DNA of 64,000 nt from Limnomonas spitsbergensis (GCA_037349105.1 JAYJMM010000028.1:2294001-2358000), one strand, 5' to 3'. Counted from the first letter of the stretch, positions 36,501 to 48,426 are shown. Notes: generated by a model from the sequence alone, not told the origin. Translations and numbers: made by a program.

Positions 36501-39500
36501 TTGGGGCGTAACTCAAAGATGAGGGCTATGATAGGATGATGATGATGTGAAGGGTGATGATATGTGATGATACAACATGATTGGGTCTAGGAAGTGATAT
36601 ACACTATTATACCCCAAACCCTGGTATGGGGTGACGGCTCCATGGTTGATGCTCAAGGCCGTATCACAAATGAAAAAGTGTGTGTTATGCGGGTTTCACG
36701 GGCATTAATTGGAAAACACGGCTTGCGCTCATGTCTTGTTACACTGAGCCAATGCCTATTTTTATCCCTATCCCGAACCAACGCCTTAACGTGCCCTCTC
36801 CTTCTCCTGAGCAGGGCTGGGAGGCCAAGGTGGACCGTGCCAACAATCGCATCTTCTATGTCGACCACAACCACAAGACCACCAGCTGGGAGCGACCTCC
36901 ACCAACAGCAGCACAGCTATTGACCGCCATGCCGCGAGTCCTTCTACCAGGGGCAAGTTCGGTTGTAGACTGGGGTGCCTCGCCTGCACCGCCTGCACCA
37001 GTGTTGAGTGGCAACGGGTGGGTGGCAAAATAGGGAGGTCAGGGAGGCAGCTCTGGTAAGGGGACTCGTGGGACTGCTGGCAAAAATATCTCTGAGACTC
37101 CCTAGCACTTAAACTCCAAAATATATAGGCTGGTAAATAATTTGCCCTGAGGTATGGATTCAGTAAGCTACCCATATAACTTGATACAATTCTGTGCCAC
37201 AACAAATAGCTGGGTCTAACATAGCCTCAAGTTAAATGTCACGCTACGCCTTGAGGCGGGCCTCTTGTCTGACGCCAAGGTCTGATTTCTGACTACCGGT
37301 AATCAAAGGCTGCTTGCTTCCTGTGGAATGGAACGATGATATAGTGATGTACGCAAGTAAGAGCTACTAAAAGGAACCCACTCTTACGTTTCCCACATGT
37401 GCTTGTTGGTGTTGTCATTTGCCCGTTTCCCTGCTTCGCTGGAATGGTATGAACTTGTCTGATGGATACTACCTTTGTTACTTGTCAAGGCTAAAGATGG
37501 TGCAACATAGCTCAGATTTGGGGGAGCTTGCTTTTTGTAGTTCCCACGTCCCTACTCTACGCTTTTGCATTTATGCACCCCTGGGTCATACAGCTGTGTA
37601 CCATATAACCATTTTCATTCCACTAATAATTAATTGCTTTTTACTCCACTATTCATAAATTAATTACTTTTGGCCTGCGCGGACCACAGTTACGCGGTTA
37701 TATGATAATTCAAAAACCAGTTGTGTAGACCAGCCAATCACAGGCAGGGTGCCAGGACTTAAATGAACAGACTAGCCAAAAGCCGGGATTGGCCAAAAGC
37801 TGGCACTGGCTAAAAGTTATTAATCCAGTCAGATAAATGCCAGTTAAATCGCCGCTGCCTGGCAGACACAAAGGTTTGTTCTCAATAGTTCGCTGCTGTG
37901 AGGAGTGGAGTGATGTTTTATGCAGTAATTCAAATCAGTTATGCAAAAGCAGGGAGGTCAAACCTTATCCAGTTCGACATTATGCCTCCGGCCATTGCTG
38001 ACCTGTCAGTTGTCATCTATCGTCTCGATGGACGGACTGTAGGCTATCTGAGCCTCTCGGGGTCTGAGCCAGTGCATGATAGGCTCCTTGTCAACCGTTG
38101 AGCAAGAGTGTCGTGGACATGTGTCACCAACACACAGAAAGCATTTGGCATAACTCACAGCATTTCATTGCTGTCACTACTTGTGATTTTTCAGTGCAGG
38201 GTTTCAGCCCAGGGTGCCCTCTCCACTCATTGCATGGCTGGGGTTACCCTCATGTCTGAGCCTTGCCCCTAGTTGCCCCAAAGTTATTGTACTAGGTGTT
38301 TCATGAAAACATGTGCCTCTTCCTCCTGCAGACACATTCCCTTCCAAGGCCAAAAGTTGTATTGTTTTGGTTGCAAACCTTTGTTGTAATGCCAAAATGA
38401 CTCCCCTCTCCTCAATGTGATAATTGTTGCATGCAGCAGGAAACACCTTGTGCGGGACGGCTGGGAGCCCCTCAGCCCTTGGTGCATGTTGAAGGTGGAG
38501 CCCAAGCGTTTTGGTCGGCGTATCAACGCAGAGGCACTGACCAGTAGCGCTGAGCTCTTCCTCGTGAATGGCGACCTCAGTGCATGGCTGTATACGGGGA
38601 GCCAGGTGTGTGCTAGTGTGCATAAGCGTTATGCATGACGCTCTCACTCTGTTTTTAATGGGTTATTCGGAACCCTGCCACACAAATATGTTTGTTGTGC
38701 TTAAGAGGGGACTAGGCGTTAACTTTATTGGGTTAGTCTGGTCTTTGTTTCGCTGGGCCACGTAACTGGGGCCACTCTTAGGTTTTCTTCTACATTAGTT
38801 TTTCATAATAAATGTTGGCAAATTTACAAACGTTTGGACTTGACATTGATACAAATCGGCTAGTCCAAGTCCAAGCAAAAAGCGGCTAAGGGGTCTCAGA
38901 CCGCGCAGGCTCTGAGAGGCGTAAATCTCAAGACATGTTAGATACACTAGACGCTGGCCCTCAAGCTGCAGGCTGCAAGTGTCACAGGTGAACCCCCCAA
39001 CATGGAATTAGTGGTTGAGGGCACATGGGGACAGAAAAATAAAAATAATGACCGAGATACCCAAACTGTCTGAACTGGCTCAACTGTCTAGACTAGCAGA
39101 TTTTCTATTGCTCTCCCAAACTGGTCGAACTGGCTGAATTGTCCAGACAGTCTAGACTGGCTGACTCCTCCAATTCTTTGAGGGCTCTGCCAAAGTTGCC
39201 AAAGTTCCTAGACTGGCTGAACTCCTTAAATTCTTGAAGGGCTTTCCTAAACTGTCTAGATTGTCTGAGCTGGCTGAACTCCTTACATTCTCTAAGGCCC
39301 CTCCCAAACTGTCCGAACAGTCTAGACTGGCTGAACTCCTCGCACCCTCTGGGGGCTCATCCAAACTGGCCGAACTAGCTGACCTGTATAGGTTGTCTAG
39401 ACTAGCTGAACTTCTGGTATTCTGAAGGGCTGTCCCAACTCGCTGAACTGTTCAGACTGGCTGAACTGACTGGAATCCTCAAATTCTCTACCTAATCCCT

Positions 39501-42500
39501 CCCAAACCACATGCATTGTCCGAAATGTCTAAACTGCCTTGACTGGTTTAACCCCTTGCATTCTGTAGGAGCTCACCCAAATTTGCCACACTGGCTGAAT
39601 TATCTACACTGTCTAGAATGGTTGATCTCCTCGTATTCTCTGGGGGCTCAGCCAAACTGGCAAACCGGCTGAGCTTTCTAGACTGCCTAAGCTGGCTGAA
39701 CTTTTCACATGCTCTAGTGTCTCTCCCAAACTGGCCCAACCTCATTGCATAGAATGTGTGCACATTTGCGTACAAGCTCAGGGATAGAGGTCAGGAGAGT
39801 CAGTGGTACGGCAGTGCTAGCAGCAATGCCACCCGGCCATTGAACTTGTGATGGTGATACCAGATAAAATAACATACGCATTTGGGAGAGAAGGTCAAGG
39901 CAGCATTACTTCAATTGGTGAAACAGCTATATTGGAGCCATGGAATCACCTCCAAATGTAGGCGGAATGTGAGCGGACTATCTCGACCAACCAAATTCAA
40001 ACTCCCTGATTTAAGTTTCGCAACATCAGGAATGGAAACCCCACCTTCAACAGAATAAGCACACCCGACCCCCACTTAACCCCCTGCTGTATATATTTGT
40101 TTATACCTGCCCTTTGCAATAACCCTTAGGTACAATGTGAAAACATCCAGGTACCATGTACTTCCCTGCTTCCCACCCTCACTTGCCTCCGCAGGCCATG
40201 CATAGCGAGAGGATCCTCATCTTTGAGCCCCCTGAGAGCAAATTGCGCAAAGCTGGCGTAGGTCACTCTGGCGGTGTGATCGTTGCGCTCAAGCGTCGCT
40301 TCAACAACGTGTGGGTGGATGCGGACAAACAAATGCAAATGGACATGTTCCTCGGCCTCAAGCACAACGAGTACTTCCCTAACGCTTACCTCTACTACAA
40401 GGTATGTATGATGTCAATTTAAAGGTGTACATCGGTATTGTATGTACTCGAATGGGACTAGGGCATGGCGTTCTTGCTTGACAAATTGGTAGTTATGAGA
40501 GCCTTCCCAGATTCCTAGATGCTTGGCAAATCACGTCATTTTGCGAACCGGCATGTCAGAAAGCATTACACATGAGGTGCCAAACCTGAAGCAACCCATG
40601 TAAGTAATTAAGCATGGCAAGTGTACTTGTTGTCCCCGTCTGTTTAGGAGTGATACCGCAAGCTAGCCCCACTTGAAGCTTTCGACCCCTTTCATAGAAA
40701 GTTACGTTACCGGTATGGCCGATGCTTGGCCGCGCAAAACGTGTGGTGTTGGGGTGCAAAGGTACCCTTCAGGGCCGCACAGTCAAGCTTTGCGCTTGGG
40801 TTGTGTGACAGGACCCACTCTACCGAGGAAAGTGCACATCAAATGCAAGCTCTTCTGCGCTTTCTCCTAAAAACTACTAATCTTAAGTGATGTGTTGGGT
40901 TTTACTTGACCAGATGTCACTTCAATAATGGACAGAATGCTTTCTTTGGGATCCGGATCGCCGTATATATACAGGGGGTGGGGGGCCATGGGTGTAGGAC
41001 CCTGGGCACTCCAAGAGGCCACCCCAAAACCTACAGCCCCCCAAAAGCTACAGCAATCCTTATGTATGGTTACAATTTACCATATATTTCGACACTCCGT
41101 ATTTTGCGATCTGGTTTGTCGTCACGTGTACGAGAGGCATACAAATCCTGGCCATTATGCCATCCTCCCATGCATCATGCAAAGGGCCATGCAGTGACGC
41201 CACTTGAACTTGCAGCTTCCGGCTTCTGCACTCCAACTACGGCTGAGTAATACCTATGCATCTATCAGTTCATGCGCCACCTGTGGTATAACATTTGGCT
41301 TTGCGTTGAACGGCTTCCAACTAACAACCTCTGAGAGAGGGACTGTGATTATGTCGTACGGTACCTTGCATATCCATCTTCAACTCAGTGTATATCTTCT
41401 TAGTCCTGAACATTTCAATATTGGTGTTAGCATGGCCTCATGTGTTTCTAGCTCATGCCCACAAAAGCTTGAACTCTTACTCAAGTACTGTACTCGCCCA
41501 TTAATTTAGAGTTTGAAACATACACCAAGTGTTTAATCCCTTATTTTCCTACTCAATGGTTTGGATCATGAACCCAGTTTTCACCCCTTGCACCTTTGAT
41601 GGTTCCTTCTACGTGTAGGAGGACCCCGTAATCCCATTAGACAACACTGAGTCTGATGATGAGAGCGACCCTGTGGGGCAGTTGTCGTGGCCCATGCGTG
41701 ATAAGGGCACAGAGCGGGATTCTGCCACGCTATCGAGGTGAGAGGGACGCAAGCCCTAGATTTTGTGTCTGAAGTGTTTTGCATATAGATTTCTGGCAAT
41801 TTTATTTGTGTGGAGCTTTGTTATGGGCTGTCACATCTGACTCTATTGACTGATGAAGGCATGTATGTGTCATTATGGACTTATTGGGAAAATGCTGATG
41901 TATTCCCAAGCATGGGTGGATTTACCAATGTGCTTTGCATGTCTTCGTTGTGGATCTATGCAGCTACCCACCCACCGACCAATTTATCTTGTAGGAGCAG
42001 CCTTACGCTCCATGTGGGCCACACACGCAGCTACAGCTCGCAAGATATTTTCAACCAATTTTACCATGCCCACGAATACCAGCCGTCGCCCATGGATGAC
42101 ATCGTATCGCCTCATGCAGAGCTATGGTCAGACACCCGCATAATCACCAGCTCCATTGGGAGTATGCTCAAGGCGGGCATGCACCATGATGGCAGCGGGA
42201 CAGGGTTGTCTGACAAGTGAGATGCCTAAGGACTTGTCTATGTTCTTGTTTTACTGATCGGCATCTTTGGGAAAATATAAAGTTCATCATCATAATAAAA
42301 ACTTGTTCATGTTCTTAAACGAAAATCAAGTTTTCGTAATACTTTTTTCGTTATTCTAGTTGATTCTCGAACCTCATGAAAGAGGGTGTCGCATGTTCAG
42401 ATTTTGAGTGAGTTGTTGACTGCTGCAAGTGAGGTGTGCCAAGATGGGGTGTTTCCATTGATGGTGTAGTGAAACCTGCATCAAGCCATTTCAAATTTTG

Positions 42501-43186
42501 CGGCATTGACTCTCCACATTTGGCCTACATTTCAAGAAATGTAGCCGTTCCCTTCTCAAAGTTCTCAACCATTTTTCCATGTTCATTATTCCGATAATAC
42601 ACGTGTTCAATGGCCGGGTTCAAACACTGCCAACACTACCAAACTACCGACCCTTGTGACCTCTCCTTCGCTGAAGTTGCAAACAGTTGTTGAAAGAATC
42701 TTTGTGTTGTTTGATACCTCCTGACCAGTGCATTGACTATCATTTGTGTTATTAGTATCGTTGAACCTTGCCCTCAAGATCGTTATGGGCCACTTGGTTC
42801 GGAACGGCAATGGCTGGCTTGGTATCTTGCCATACAGCATAAATAGTGGCTTTAATGATGATTTTGCGATGTTAGTCCACAAGATGTCAAGTGTCACCCC
42901 CCCCCCCTACGATGTAGCTTAATCCTTGGCTATGACGAGGTATAGACTACCTACAGCCGGCTTTCAATGTGGGGCTAATGCAGTTGGCATTGGTTATTTC
43001 ATTTTGCTACACATGTGGTCGGTTTCTGCATCTTCACCGCTTCCTGCCCCCCGGTCTCTAGTGGTGGTTGACATGGAGTGCAAACAAGGTGCTTAAATGA
43101 ATTGTGTGCCACGTAGGGACTCGGACACCTCCAGGGTCAGGAATGGCAGAGTGTGCACAGCAGGCCGGCACGAGCGAACAGGGAAT
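30503..43186 (+). CDS. SAC9: SAC9-like phosphoinositide phosphatase with WW domain; N-terminal exon(s) not found
   Basis: Proposed exons: 30503-30637, 30728-30772, 30900-31055, 31159-31252, 31415-31569, 32010-32165, 32410-32597, 33249-33432, 33837-33953, 34217-34307, 34649-34818, 35164-35397, 35770-35835, 36093-36257, 36815-37017, 38440-38605, 40195-40401, 41619-41737, 41995-42220 (TGA), or read on through a donor at 42216 to 43117-43186. All joins keep phase. The Sac catalytic signature NCADSLDRTN ends exon 34649-34818 (Cys at 34765), followed by VFVEQCREL. A WW domain (GWEAKVDRANNRIFYVDHN, then SWERPPP) is in exon 36815-37017, and a conserved block after it has LYTGSQAMHSERI. This Sac-WW order is that of plant SAC9, which dephosphorylates phosphoinositides. 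About 958 residues are recognised; plant SAC9 is much longer, so the C-terminus may be truncated or unrecognised. The intron at 31570 starts GC. Confidence 0.87.
38437..38440 (+). promoter_or_regulatory. Tandem NAGNAG splice acceptor in the SAC9-like gene
   Basis: The acceptor before exon 38440 reads ATGCAGCAG. Use of the first AG (exon from 38437) or the second (from 38440) keeps phase and would add or drop one residue after the WW exon. Confidence 0.4.
39050..39760. repeat. Intronic tandem repeat, about 70-80 bp unit
   Basis: About nine diverged units carry CTGTCTAGACTGGCTGAACT, then CCTC-ATTCT, then a CTC[CT]CCAAACTG phrase. The array lies in the SAC9-like intron 38606-40194. Translation gives Leu/Ser-rich frames on both strands (for example RLAELL), which are products of the repeat. 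Confidence 0.65.
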
Positions 43187-43964
43187 GTATGAAGCGTTTC
43201 TTTTCAACTTCACATGTTTATCGCCGGCTTATGGCGGCTCCATAACACTGGGCCTAGGCACAGCCCATTCAGGGGCATCCCCTTCTGTCAGCATTGACCA
43301 AGGCCCGGGACCCAACAATAATAGAGGCATCAGCGCTTGAGGACAGGAAGAAGGGGAGTTGGTTGGGCTGGTCTTGCAAGGAAAGCGGCTTGTCTGTTTA
43401 CGGGGCCTCCGCAAGGCGTGTTGGAGTGTACCATGCTATGTGAGTGGGGTTGGAGGGCCATTTGGAGAAAGGGGAGTGTAATCATGCTTTGCCTTCAAGC
43501 AGGTCGGGGGATGAATTACTACTCGTACATGAATCGACTCCTACCATGGTGTATGAGGCACTCATTCACCTAATATGCATTTATGAAGTTGTGTTTGGAG
43601 CACATATAGGTTTTCTCCATTTGTGTCATATTTTATTCACAATTTACCGATATACATATATATATATATGCCGTTGGAAAATTGGATTTGTTTGCTGATT
43701 AGTAAACGAATTTGTTCGAATGCTCGTACTTATTTAGGATTTCCGTGTATGTCCCACGAGCTTGCTAGTGACGTCACCTGCATGTTTTCCTGCATTGGTA
43801 GTATGAATTGCTATGAATTTAATGCGAGCAATGCCTATTTGGTGTCATAGCAAGGGACATGGTTTGGCAAATCTAAAGGCTTGCTTGAATTTCAATACTG
43901 TTAACCCCCTGCTGTTAACGTATTTTGCCTTTTGCACGTGACAAATTAATTGTAGGTTCTACCG
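43187..43964. other. Downstream of the SAC9-like gene, nothing recognised
   Basis: No further SAC9 C-terminal exon could be recognised. The stretch has a short TATA-rich tract near 43,650-43,670 and otherwise no recognisable feature. Confidence 0.35.
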
Positions 43965-45545
43965 AGAGGGGGGGGCAAGAAAAGGCAGGGACCCTATGCC
44001 CTAAAAAGACGAGCACCCAAGCCTACCACCCACCCGCGTACCGCCTCAGGAACCCATAACAATTCAAATATCTCAGTCAACATTAATGGGCATGTAAGGG
44101 GTGTTCAAGGCGCTTCAACTCCTGATGTGATGACAAATTGACAAAATATGCCAACAGTCAAAATTTGGTACTGGGCTCAGTCAGGCTATTGAGTACCGAG
44201 CAATGCTCGCTAGCGATCATAATTGATACCAACAGTCAATTTGGGTACTGAGCTCAGCCAGGCTATTGCCTAAGGAATACTGCTCGCTAGCGATCACATG
44301 TCTCCAGAGGGCAGATGGTCTGGCTGGTAGCGGCAATGTGCAGGCATCAGCCTTCATCTTGGCCATGAGCTCCCTCACTGCCTTCTTCCCCTCCCTCAGT
44401 GGGACCTCTTTACCTACTCATTCATTTAATTCCTCCACCGTCACCGCGTAGCTTGCCACATCTGCCTCCGCCAGCTGCTGATCGGGATGGGCTGTCAGCA
44501 TGCTCAAGGTAATGATAGGCTGAAAGCTCCAGACCACGGGCGGAGGACGAACGGCAGATCCCTGCTCCTACAGACATGGCATGGCACTGGCCTGTTGGAT
44601 TCTGAGGTGCCGGTGTCGTTTGCTTTTCCGGCCTACCCTTTCGGTCCTTTTCTTTGTTGTTGTCTGCCACCCTTTTTAGTTTCTTCTCTTCTCCCTTCTG
44701 ATCATTGGGGCGCCCTTGCGGCCAAGCAGGGGTGGGATACGATTGCTCTTGTGGACTTTTCTTTTTTAGAGGCTTTGTTAAGGGCGAGTCTCTAGTGGAA
44801 CTCAGGTGTCGGACTTGGTCTACTTTGCCTTCCCGGCCTCTCCTTTTGTTCCGTCCCCCCCTCTTCCTTTTAGTTTCTTCTTTTCTCCTTTCAGAGCAGT
44901 TGGGCGCCCACGCGGCCGAGCTTTGAGCGGGCCCAGAGGTGTAACGTTATTGACTGGCCTGTTGGTGCAAGGATTGGTGGCTGGCACCTTGTGCGCTGAA
45001 CCGTATGAAATCTTGTTGTGCAGATGGCATGCGGAGCTAACCTTCACGATGCTGCTGTTAGAGCCCTTCCCCAGCTCTGGCCTACATAAGCCAGAGTCCC
45101 GGTCTCTAAACACGGTGCCACAGAAGCCACAAGCTTCATCCACATTAGGCTCCAAGCTGCAGGCTGCGCCACATAGGACCACCACGATATGACGTGCAAG
45201 CGCATAGAGGATATCTTGAACTTCTTCCGACAGTCAGCGACCCTGCAGTTAAAACGCACATCTTTGGCTGCTGATGGCCCAGGTTGATCCTGGCGCTGCT
45301 ATAGCTGCTGACGGAGGTACGTTGTTGCAAAGAGGCCAGGACTTGCAGAGACTGGCGGGCTCGCAGGTGTTGGCTCAGCTGGGGCAGCAGCAGGAGTAGC
45401 TAGGGGTAGAACGGGAGCAAAACCGAGCGTTCTCTGCCGCTTCGAATCGCGTTGTATCGCGGAAGCTGCCATGCACTCCCTCCCATTCTGGTGGCGTCCT
45501 ATGTTTACAGGGTCAGCGGACATGGACCTTGCCACAACTACCACG
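43965..45545 (-). mobile_element. Zinc-finger-coding dispersed repeat, copy 3, split by a LINE tail
   Basis: Read on the minus strand: an Ala/Pro-rich stretch with SKRQRTLGFAP (about 45,450), RQDQPGPSAAKDV-like sequence, CRVADCRKKFKISSMRLHV (to about 45,196), then after a frame change CGAACSLEP, CGFCGTVFRDRDSGLC and ELGKGSNSS to about 44,966. The LINE tail at 44,599-44,952 interrupts here. The repeat resumes near 44,585 with the CRS and YHYLEHADS segment and ends with the CAATAGCCTGGCTGAG-type tandem units (44,150-44,310) and the G-rich tract near 43,970. Order and words match copies 1 and 2. Confidence 0.6.
44599..44952 (+). mobile_element. LINE tail insertion with 13-bp target duplication, internally duplicated
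   Basis: Identical ACTGGCCTGTTGG flanks lie at 44586-44598 and 44953-44965. The insert contains two tandem versions of the LINE 3' UTR: pyrimidine-rich with TTTAGTTTCTTCT, then GGGGCGCCC or GGGCGCCCACGCGGCCGAG. It ends GGTGTAACGTTATTG, like the other tails. It cuts the zinc-finger repeat copy 3 exactly between two segments that are contiguous in copy 2. Confidence 0.75.
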
Positions 45546-45589
45546 AATGGTCTGTTTATCTATGATCCACCAGACCAACACTATTATGT

Positions 45590-45690
45590 CAATGACTTTG
45601 CACCTCTGGGCCCTGCTCAAATTAGGCTCGGCAGCGTGCGCGCCTAACTAAAGAGTTGGGAGGAAAGTTGGAAAGAAACACAGAAGGGGG
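45590..45690 (-). mobile_element. LINE 3' tail fragment
   Basis: On the minus strand the order is CTTTAGTTAGGCGCGC, a GCCGAGCC-like phrase, GAGCAGGGCCCAGAGGTG and a GTCATTGAC end, as in the other tails. The 5' boundary and target duplication were not found. Confidence 0.5.
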
Positions 45691-45809
45691 CAGGATCACC
45701 ACGTGTAATGGTGGCTATAGGCCCCGGTTCTATTTACGGCTATGGGGGGGGGACACTTTGTTTCGGTGGGTCCAACCTGGTATGAACACTTGTCTTAATG
45801 TTTTCTGGC

Positions 45810-46165
45810 AGCAGCGACATCCAGTGACGAGTGTGAACATTTTGAACCACAGCTGTCATCGCTGCTCACTTGCTGATCCACTCGACATCTTCCATCGATG
45901 TTCCACTCGAAAGATAGTCGTGCTGGCTCTTAGCAGCTAAAAATACAGCGACCGTGAGCCATGGTGAGCAGCAACGAGCAAAACCAGCAGCGGCTGGCAG
46001 TGCCGAGTGTGCCGAGTGTGAACGCAGTTTGAATCCCAGCTGTCAGCTGGAGCAGGCACGCTCCCTGGCAGTCATCGCTGTTCACTCTCTGACTCACGAT
46101 TTCCTCTCGCTGTTCCACTCGACAAGATATTGTAGACATTTACAGCTAAATACACTAGTGATATA
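45810..46165. repeat. Diverged duplication, about 190-bp unit
   Basis: GAGTGTGAAC, then a TTTGAA-CC-CAGCTGTCA phrase, CTCAC, TTCCACTCGA-AAGATA and CAGCTAAA-ATACA occur in order at 45,818-45,945 and again at 46,013-46,155. A GAGTGTGCC micro-duplication lies near 46,005. Not recognised as coding. Confidence 0.5.
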
Positions 46166-46410
46166 GATGCTAACATAACTACGAGGCCGTGGTGACGAAC
46201 GTGGGCCAGCGAGGACTGTTTGACGACGGTCGGTTGCTTGTCAGTTTGTATATCTTTTAGGTTGTCTTTAATCTACTGTGGTGCCGTACACCGACGACAT
46301 CTACATCTTTTTTGTCGTCTTAAATATTAGACCGGGGCAACAAAAGAATGGGGAAAAAATTGGGAAATTAAGTGAAGGGACAACAGGTAACACTATCATG
46401 TGCTGCGTGT

Positions 46411-46703
46411 CAATAACATAACACCTCTGGGCCCTGCTCAAGAAGGCTCGGCCGCGCTGGCGCCCAACTGTCCCGTCAACTGTCCCGAAATACCCTCCCC
46501 CCCCCCTCAAAAGGAAAAGGCAGCCCGTAGTATCCTTGCCCCTCTCAAGCCTATTCCCCAAGAAGCAAAGAAAAGCAACACAGCTAGGCCTCAACAAAGC
46601 GAACGACATCCTCTACAAAAGTCAGAGCCTCCCTACCAAGCCTGCCCCGGTACAACTGTTAAAAGTCTGTGGCGCCCTCCGGGGGGCCTGCCCAACCTCT
46701 CTC
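46411..46703 (-). mobile_element. 5'-truncated LINE copy with about 14-bp target duplication
   Basis: The flanks CATGTGCTGCGTGT (46397-46410) and CATTTGCTGCGTGT (46704-46717) differ at one base. The insert on the minus strand matches the LINE at 23,331-24,051 from the last codons (CCTCCGG-GGGCGCCACAGACTTT type) through the CTCTGACTTTTGT and CTTGAGAGGGG parts of the 3' UTR to the GGTGTTATGTTATTGAC end. Confidence 0.75.
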
Positions 46704-46719
46704 CATTTGCTGCGTGTAA

Positions 46720-47770
46720 TACAGCTCTTTCTAAGGCTAGCTCAGCTGGATTCGGGGAGTGTCCAATGGACCCAAACCATCAATATAGGGGGCCTGGGGG
46801 GCATGTTGTAATTCAAGCAGCAATTTAGGATGTAAATGGACTCATATTGGCATGAAGAACACAGAGGTGCCGCTGCCAGCCTAAACAGACCTCCAGAAAA
46901 AAAATATCACGTTTTCCAAATATTACCCCCCCCCCCCCCAACTCTGCCCCATATTCCCCACTGGGCCAAAACATTTTAATACCAACTATGGAAAGCTCTC
47001 ATTAAGCTCTAAAACTTTGGAGCATGGGGTCGATTTCTTTTTGCCCCCCCCTCGGTTTCTACGCTTGAGGCATCCTTACCTACCGTAGTATCAGTCAAAA
47101 TTCGTTTTATTCTGACTTCGTTTTTGTATTGAACCTTATTTTGCCTCAGTCACGCTGTTCGTTTTATTGGTTTGGTTTTCTGATCGGAAGCCAATTATTT
47201 CCCGATCAACGGTTCGTTTTTGCTTTAAGAGGCGCATCTGACGCCAATACGTGTCTAGCCTTCGCCGTAGCGCATAACTCGGCAAAAGAAAGCTGCCATT
47301 TCATAATGGCAGCATCTTGATAGGAAGACAACATGTAAACGCTGCCTTTGCGATGAACGGCGTGCGCTCTGTGTTGGCGATGTTTTCAGGGTTCGGGTCG
47401 AAAAATATTCGTTATTTTGTTCGTTTTTTCGTTCTGGTACAAATAATCATCAAAATCAACAATTCGTTTTCTTAAAAAACTGTCCATAAGACTAATTTGG
47501 ACTGACACTACGGTACATGCTGAAAGTTCTGGGATCGACGTAATTAATTAAAATTTATCTATGACCGCGTTGTGAAGGGTGGGGGGCAAACATTTGCCGG
47601 AAATCCTCCATGTGCCGGGGGTGTCAACGTAGTGTGGCCAGGGCGCGGCATCATGACCTCGGTACGACTCAGCAGGATCTAGTTGTAGCGCGAAGCTGTT
47701 GGCTGCTGACCCAGGGTCCCCCGCCAACTGGGCATGCATGCAGCTGCAGCTTACGTCCATGGTCAATTTC
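46720..47770. other. Intergenic with C-rich homopolymer runs
   Basis: A poly-C run lies at about 46,926-46,940 and another near 47,044. GGAAAGCTCTCATTAAGCTC near 46,990 resembles the inverse of the AGCTTTACTAGAGCTTTCC phrase near 27,345. No gene was recognised. Confidence 0.35.
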
Positions 47771-48426
47771 CATCGACAGCAAAAAATAAGCGAAAGACTC
47801 GGGATAGACTCACGAAAGACTACTGAAAAACAATTTGCTACCGAACTAACGTAATGCTACCGAAATATCGTATGAAGTCAGCGACATAATCACGATAGAC
47901 TACCAAAAGGCAACCGAAAAACATCGCTACCGAACATAAACGCTGACACTTTGCGAAAACTGACGAAAGTCTACCGACAAATAAAAGAAACTGGTAAGCG
48001 CTGGCTACGAAAATATGACTTTCAACGGTCCACGCACCGCGAACGCCCACATTCGGGGGACAGTCGTAATTCTCACATCCCACTATTATCCCTTACCAGT
48101 TACCACGCTTCGGGACAACGTCGCAAAGCTTTGCGAGCTATTTCCGAAAGCCTACCGAAAACACTACCAGCGACCCTGCGAAAAATAAGTGTACCTTCAA
48201 TGCGATGGCTGCGAAAAACATTATCATTTGAACACATTTTCGGGCTGAAAGTCGTAATTCACTCTTTTTCATACTTTTGACACGGTGATTACTTAACGCA
48301 GTTCGTGCGTGATTCATTGCAACAATTTTATTTTATTTGGAGAAGTTTTTTTTTACTCATTCACACACCTACCTACACATTTTACCCCCTAGTATCCCTT
48401 ACGTTACGCTACGCTTCACACGGGAA
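47771..48426. repeat. Direct repeat unit 1 (0.65 kb) flanking minisatellite
   Basis: It runs from CATCGACAGC to a CTTCACACGGGAA end and matches 49,074-49,723 with small indels. Shared words include CACATCCCACTATTATCCC (one copy; CATATCCC in the other), TTCGGGACAACGTCGCAAAGC, TTTTCGGGCTGAAAGTCG and CCCTTACGTTACGCTAC. Internally it is rich in CTACCGAAA and GCGAAA words. Whether these are LTRs or a segmental duplication is undecided; no TG...CA ends or coding interior were found. Confidence 0.7.

Noticed and set aside
39152..39425. Leu-rich and Ser-rich frames on both strands resembling leucine-rich repeats
   Set aside because: They are products of the 70-80 bp intronic tandem repeat and lie between two SAC9-like exons that join in phase.
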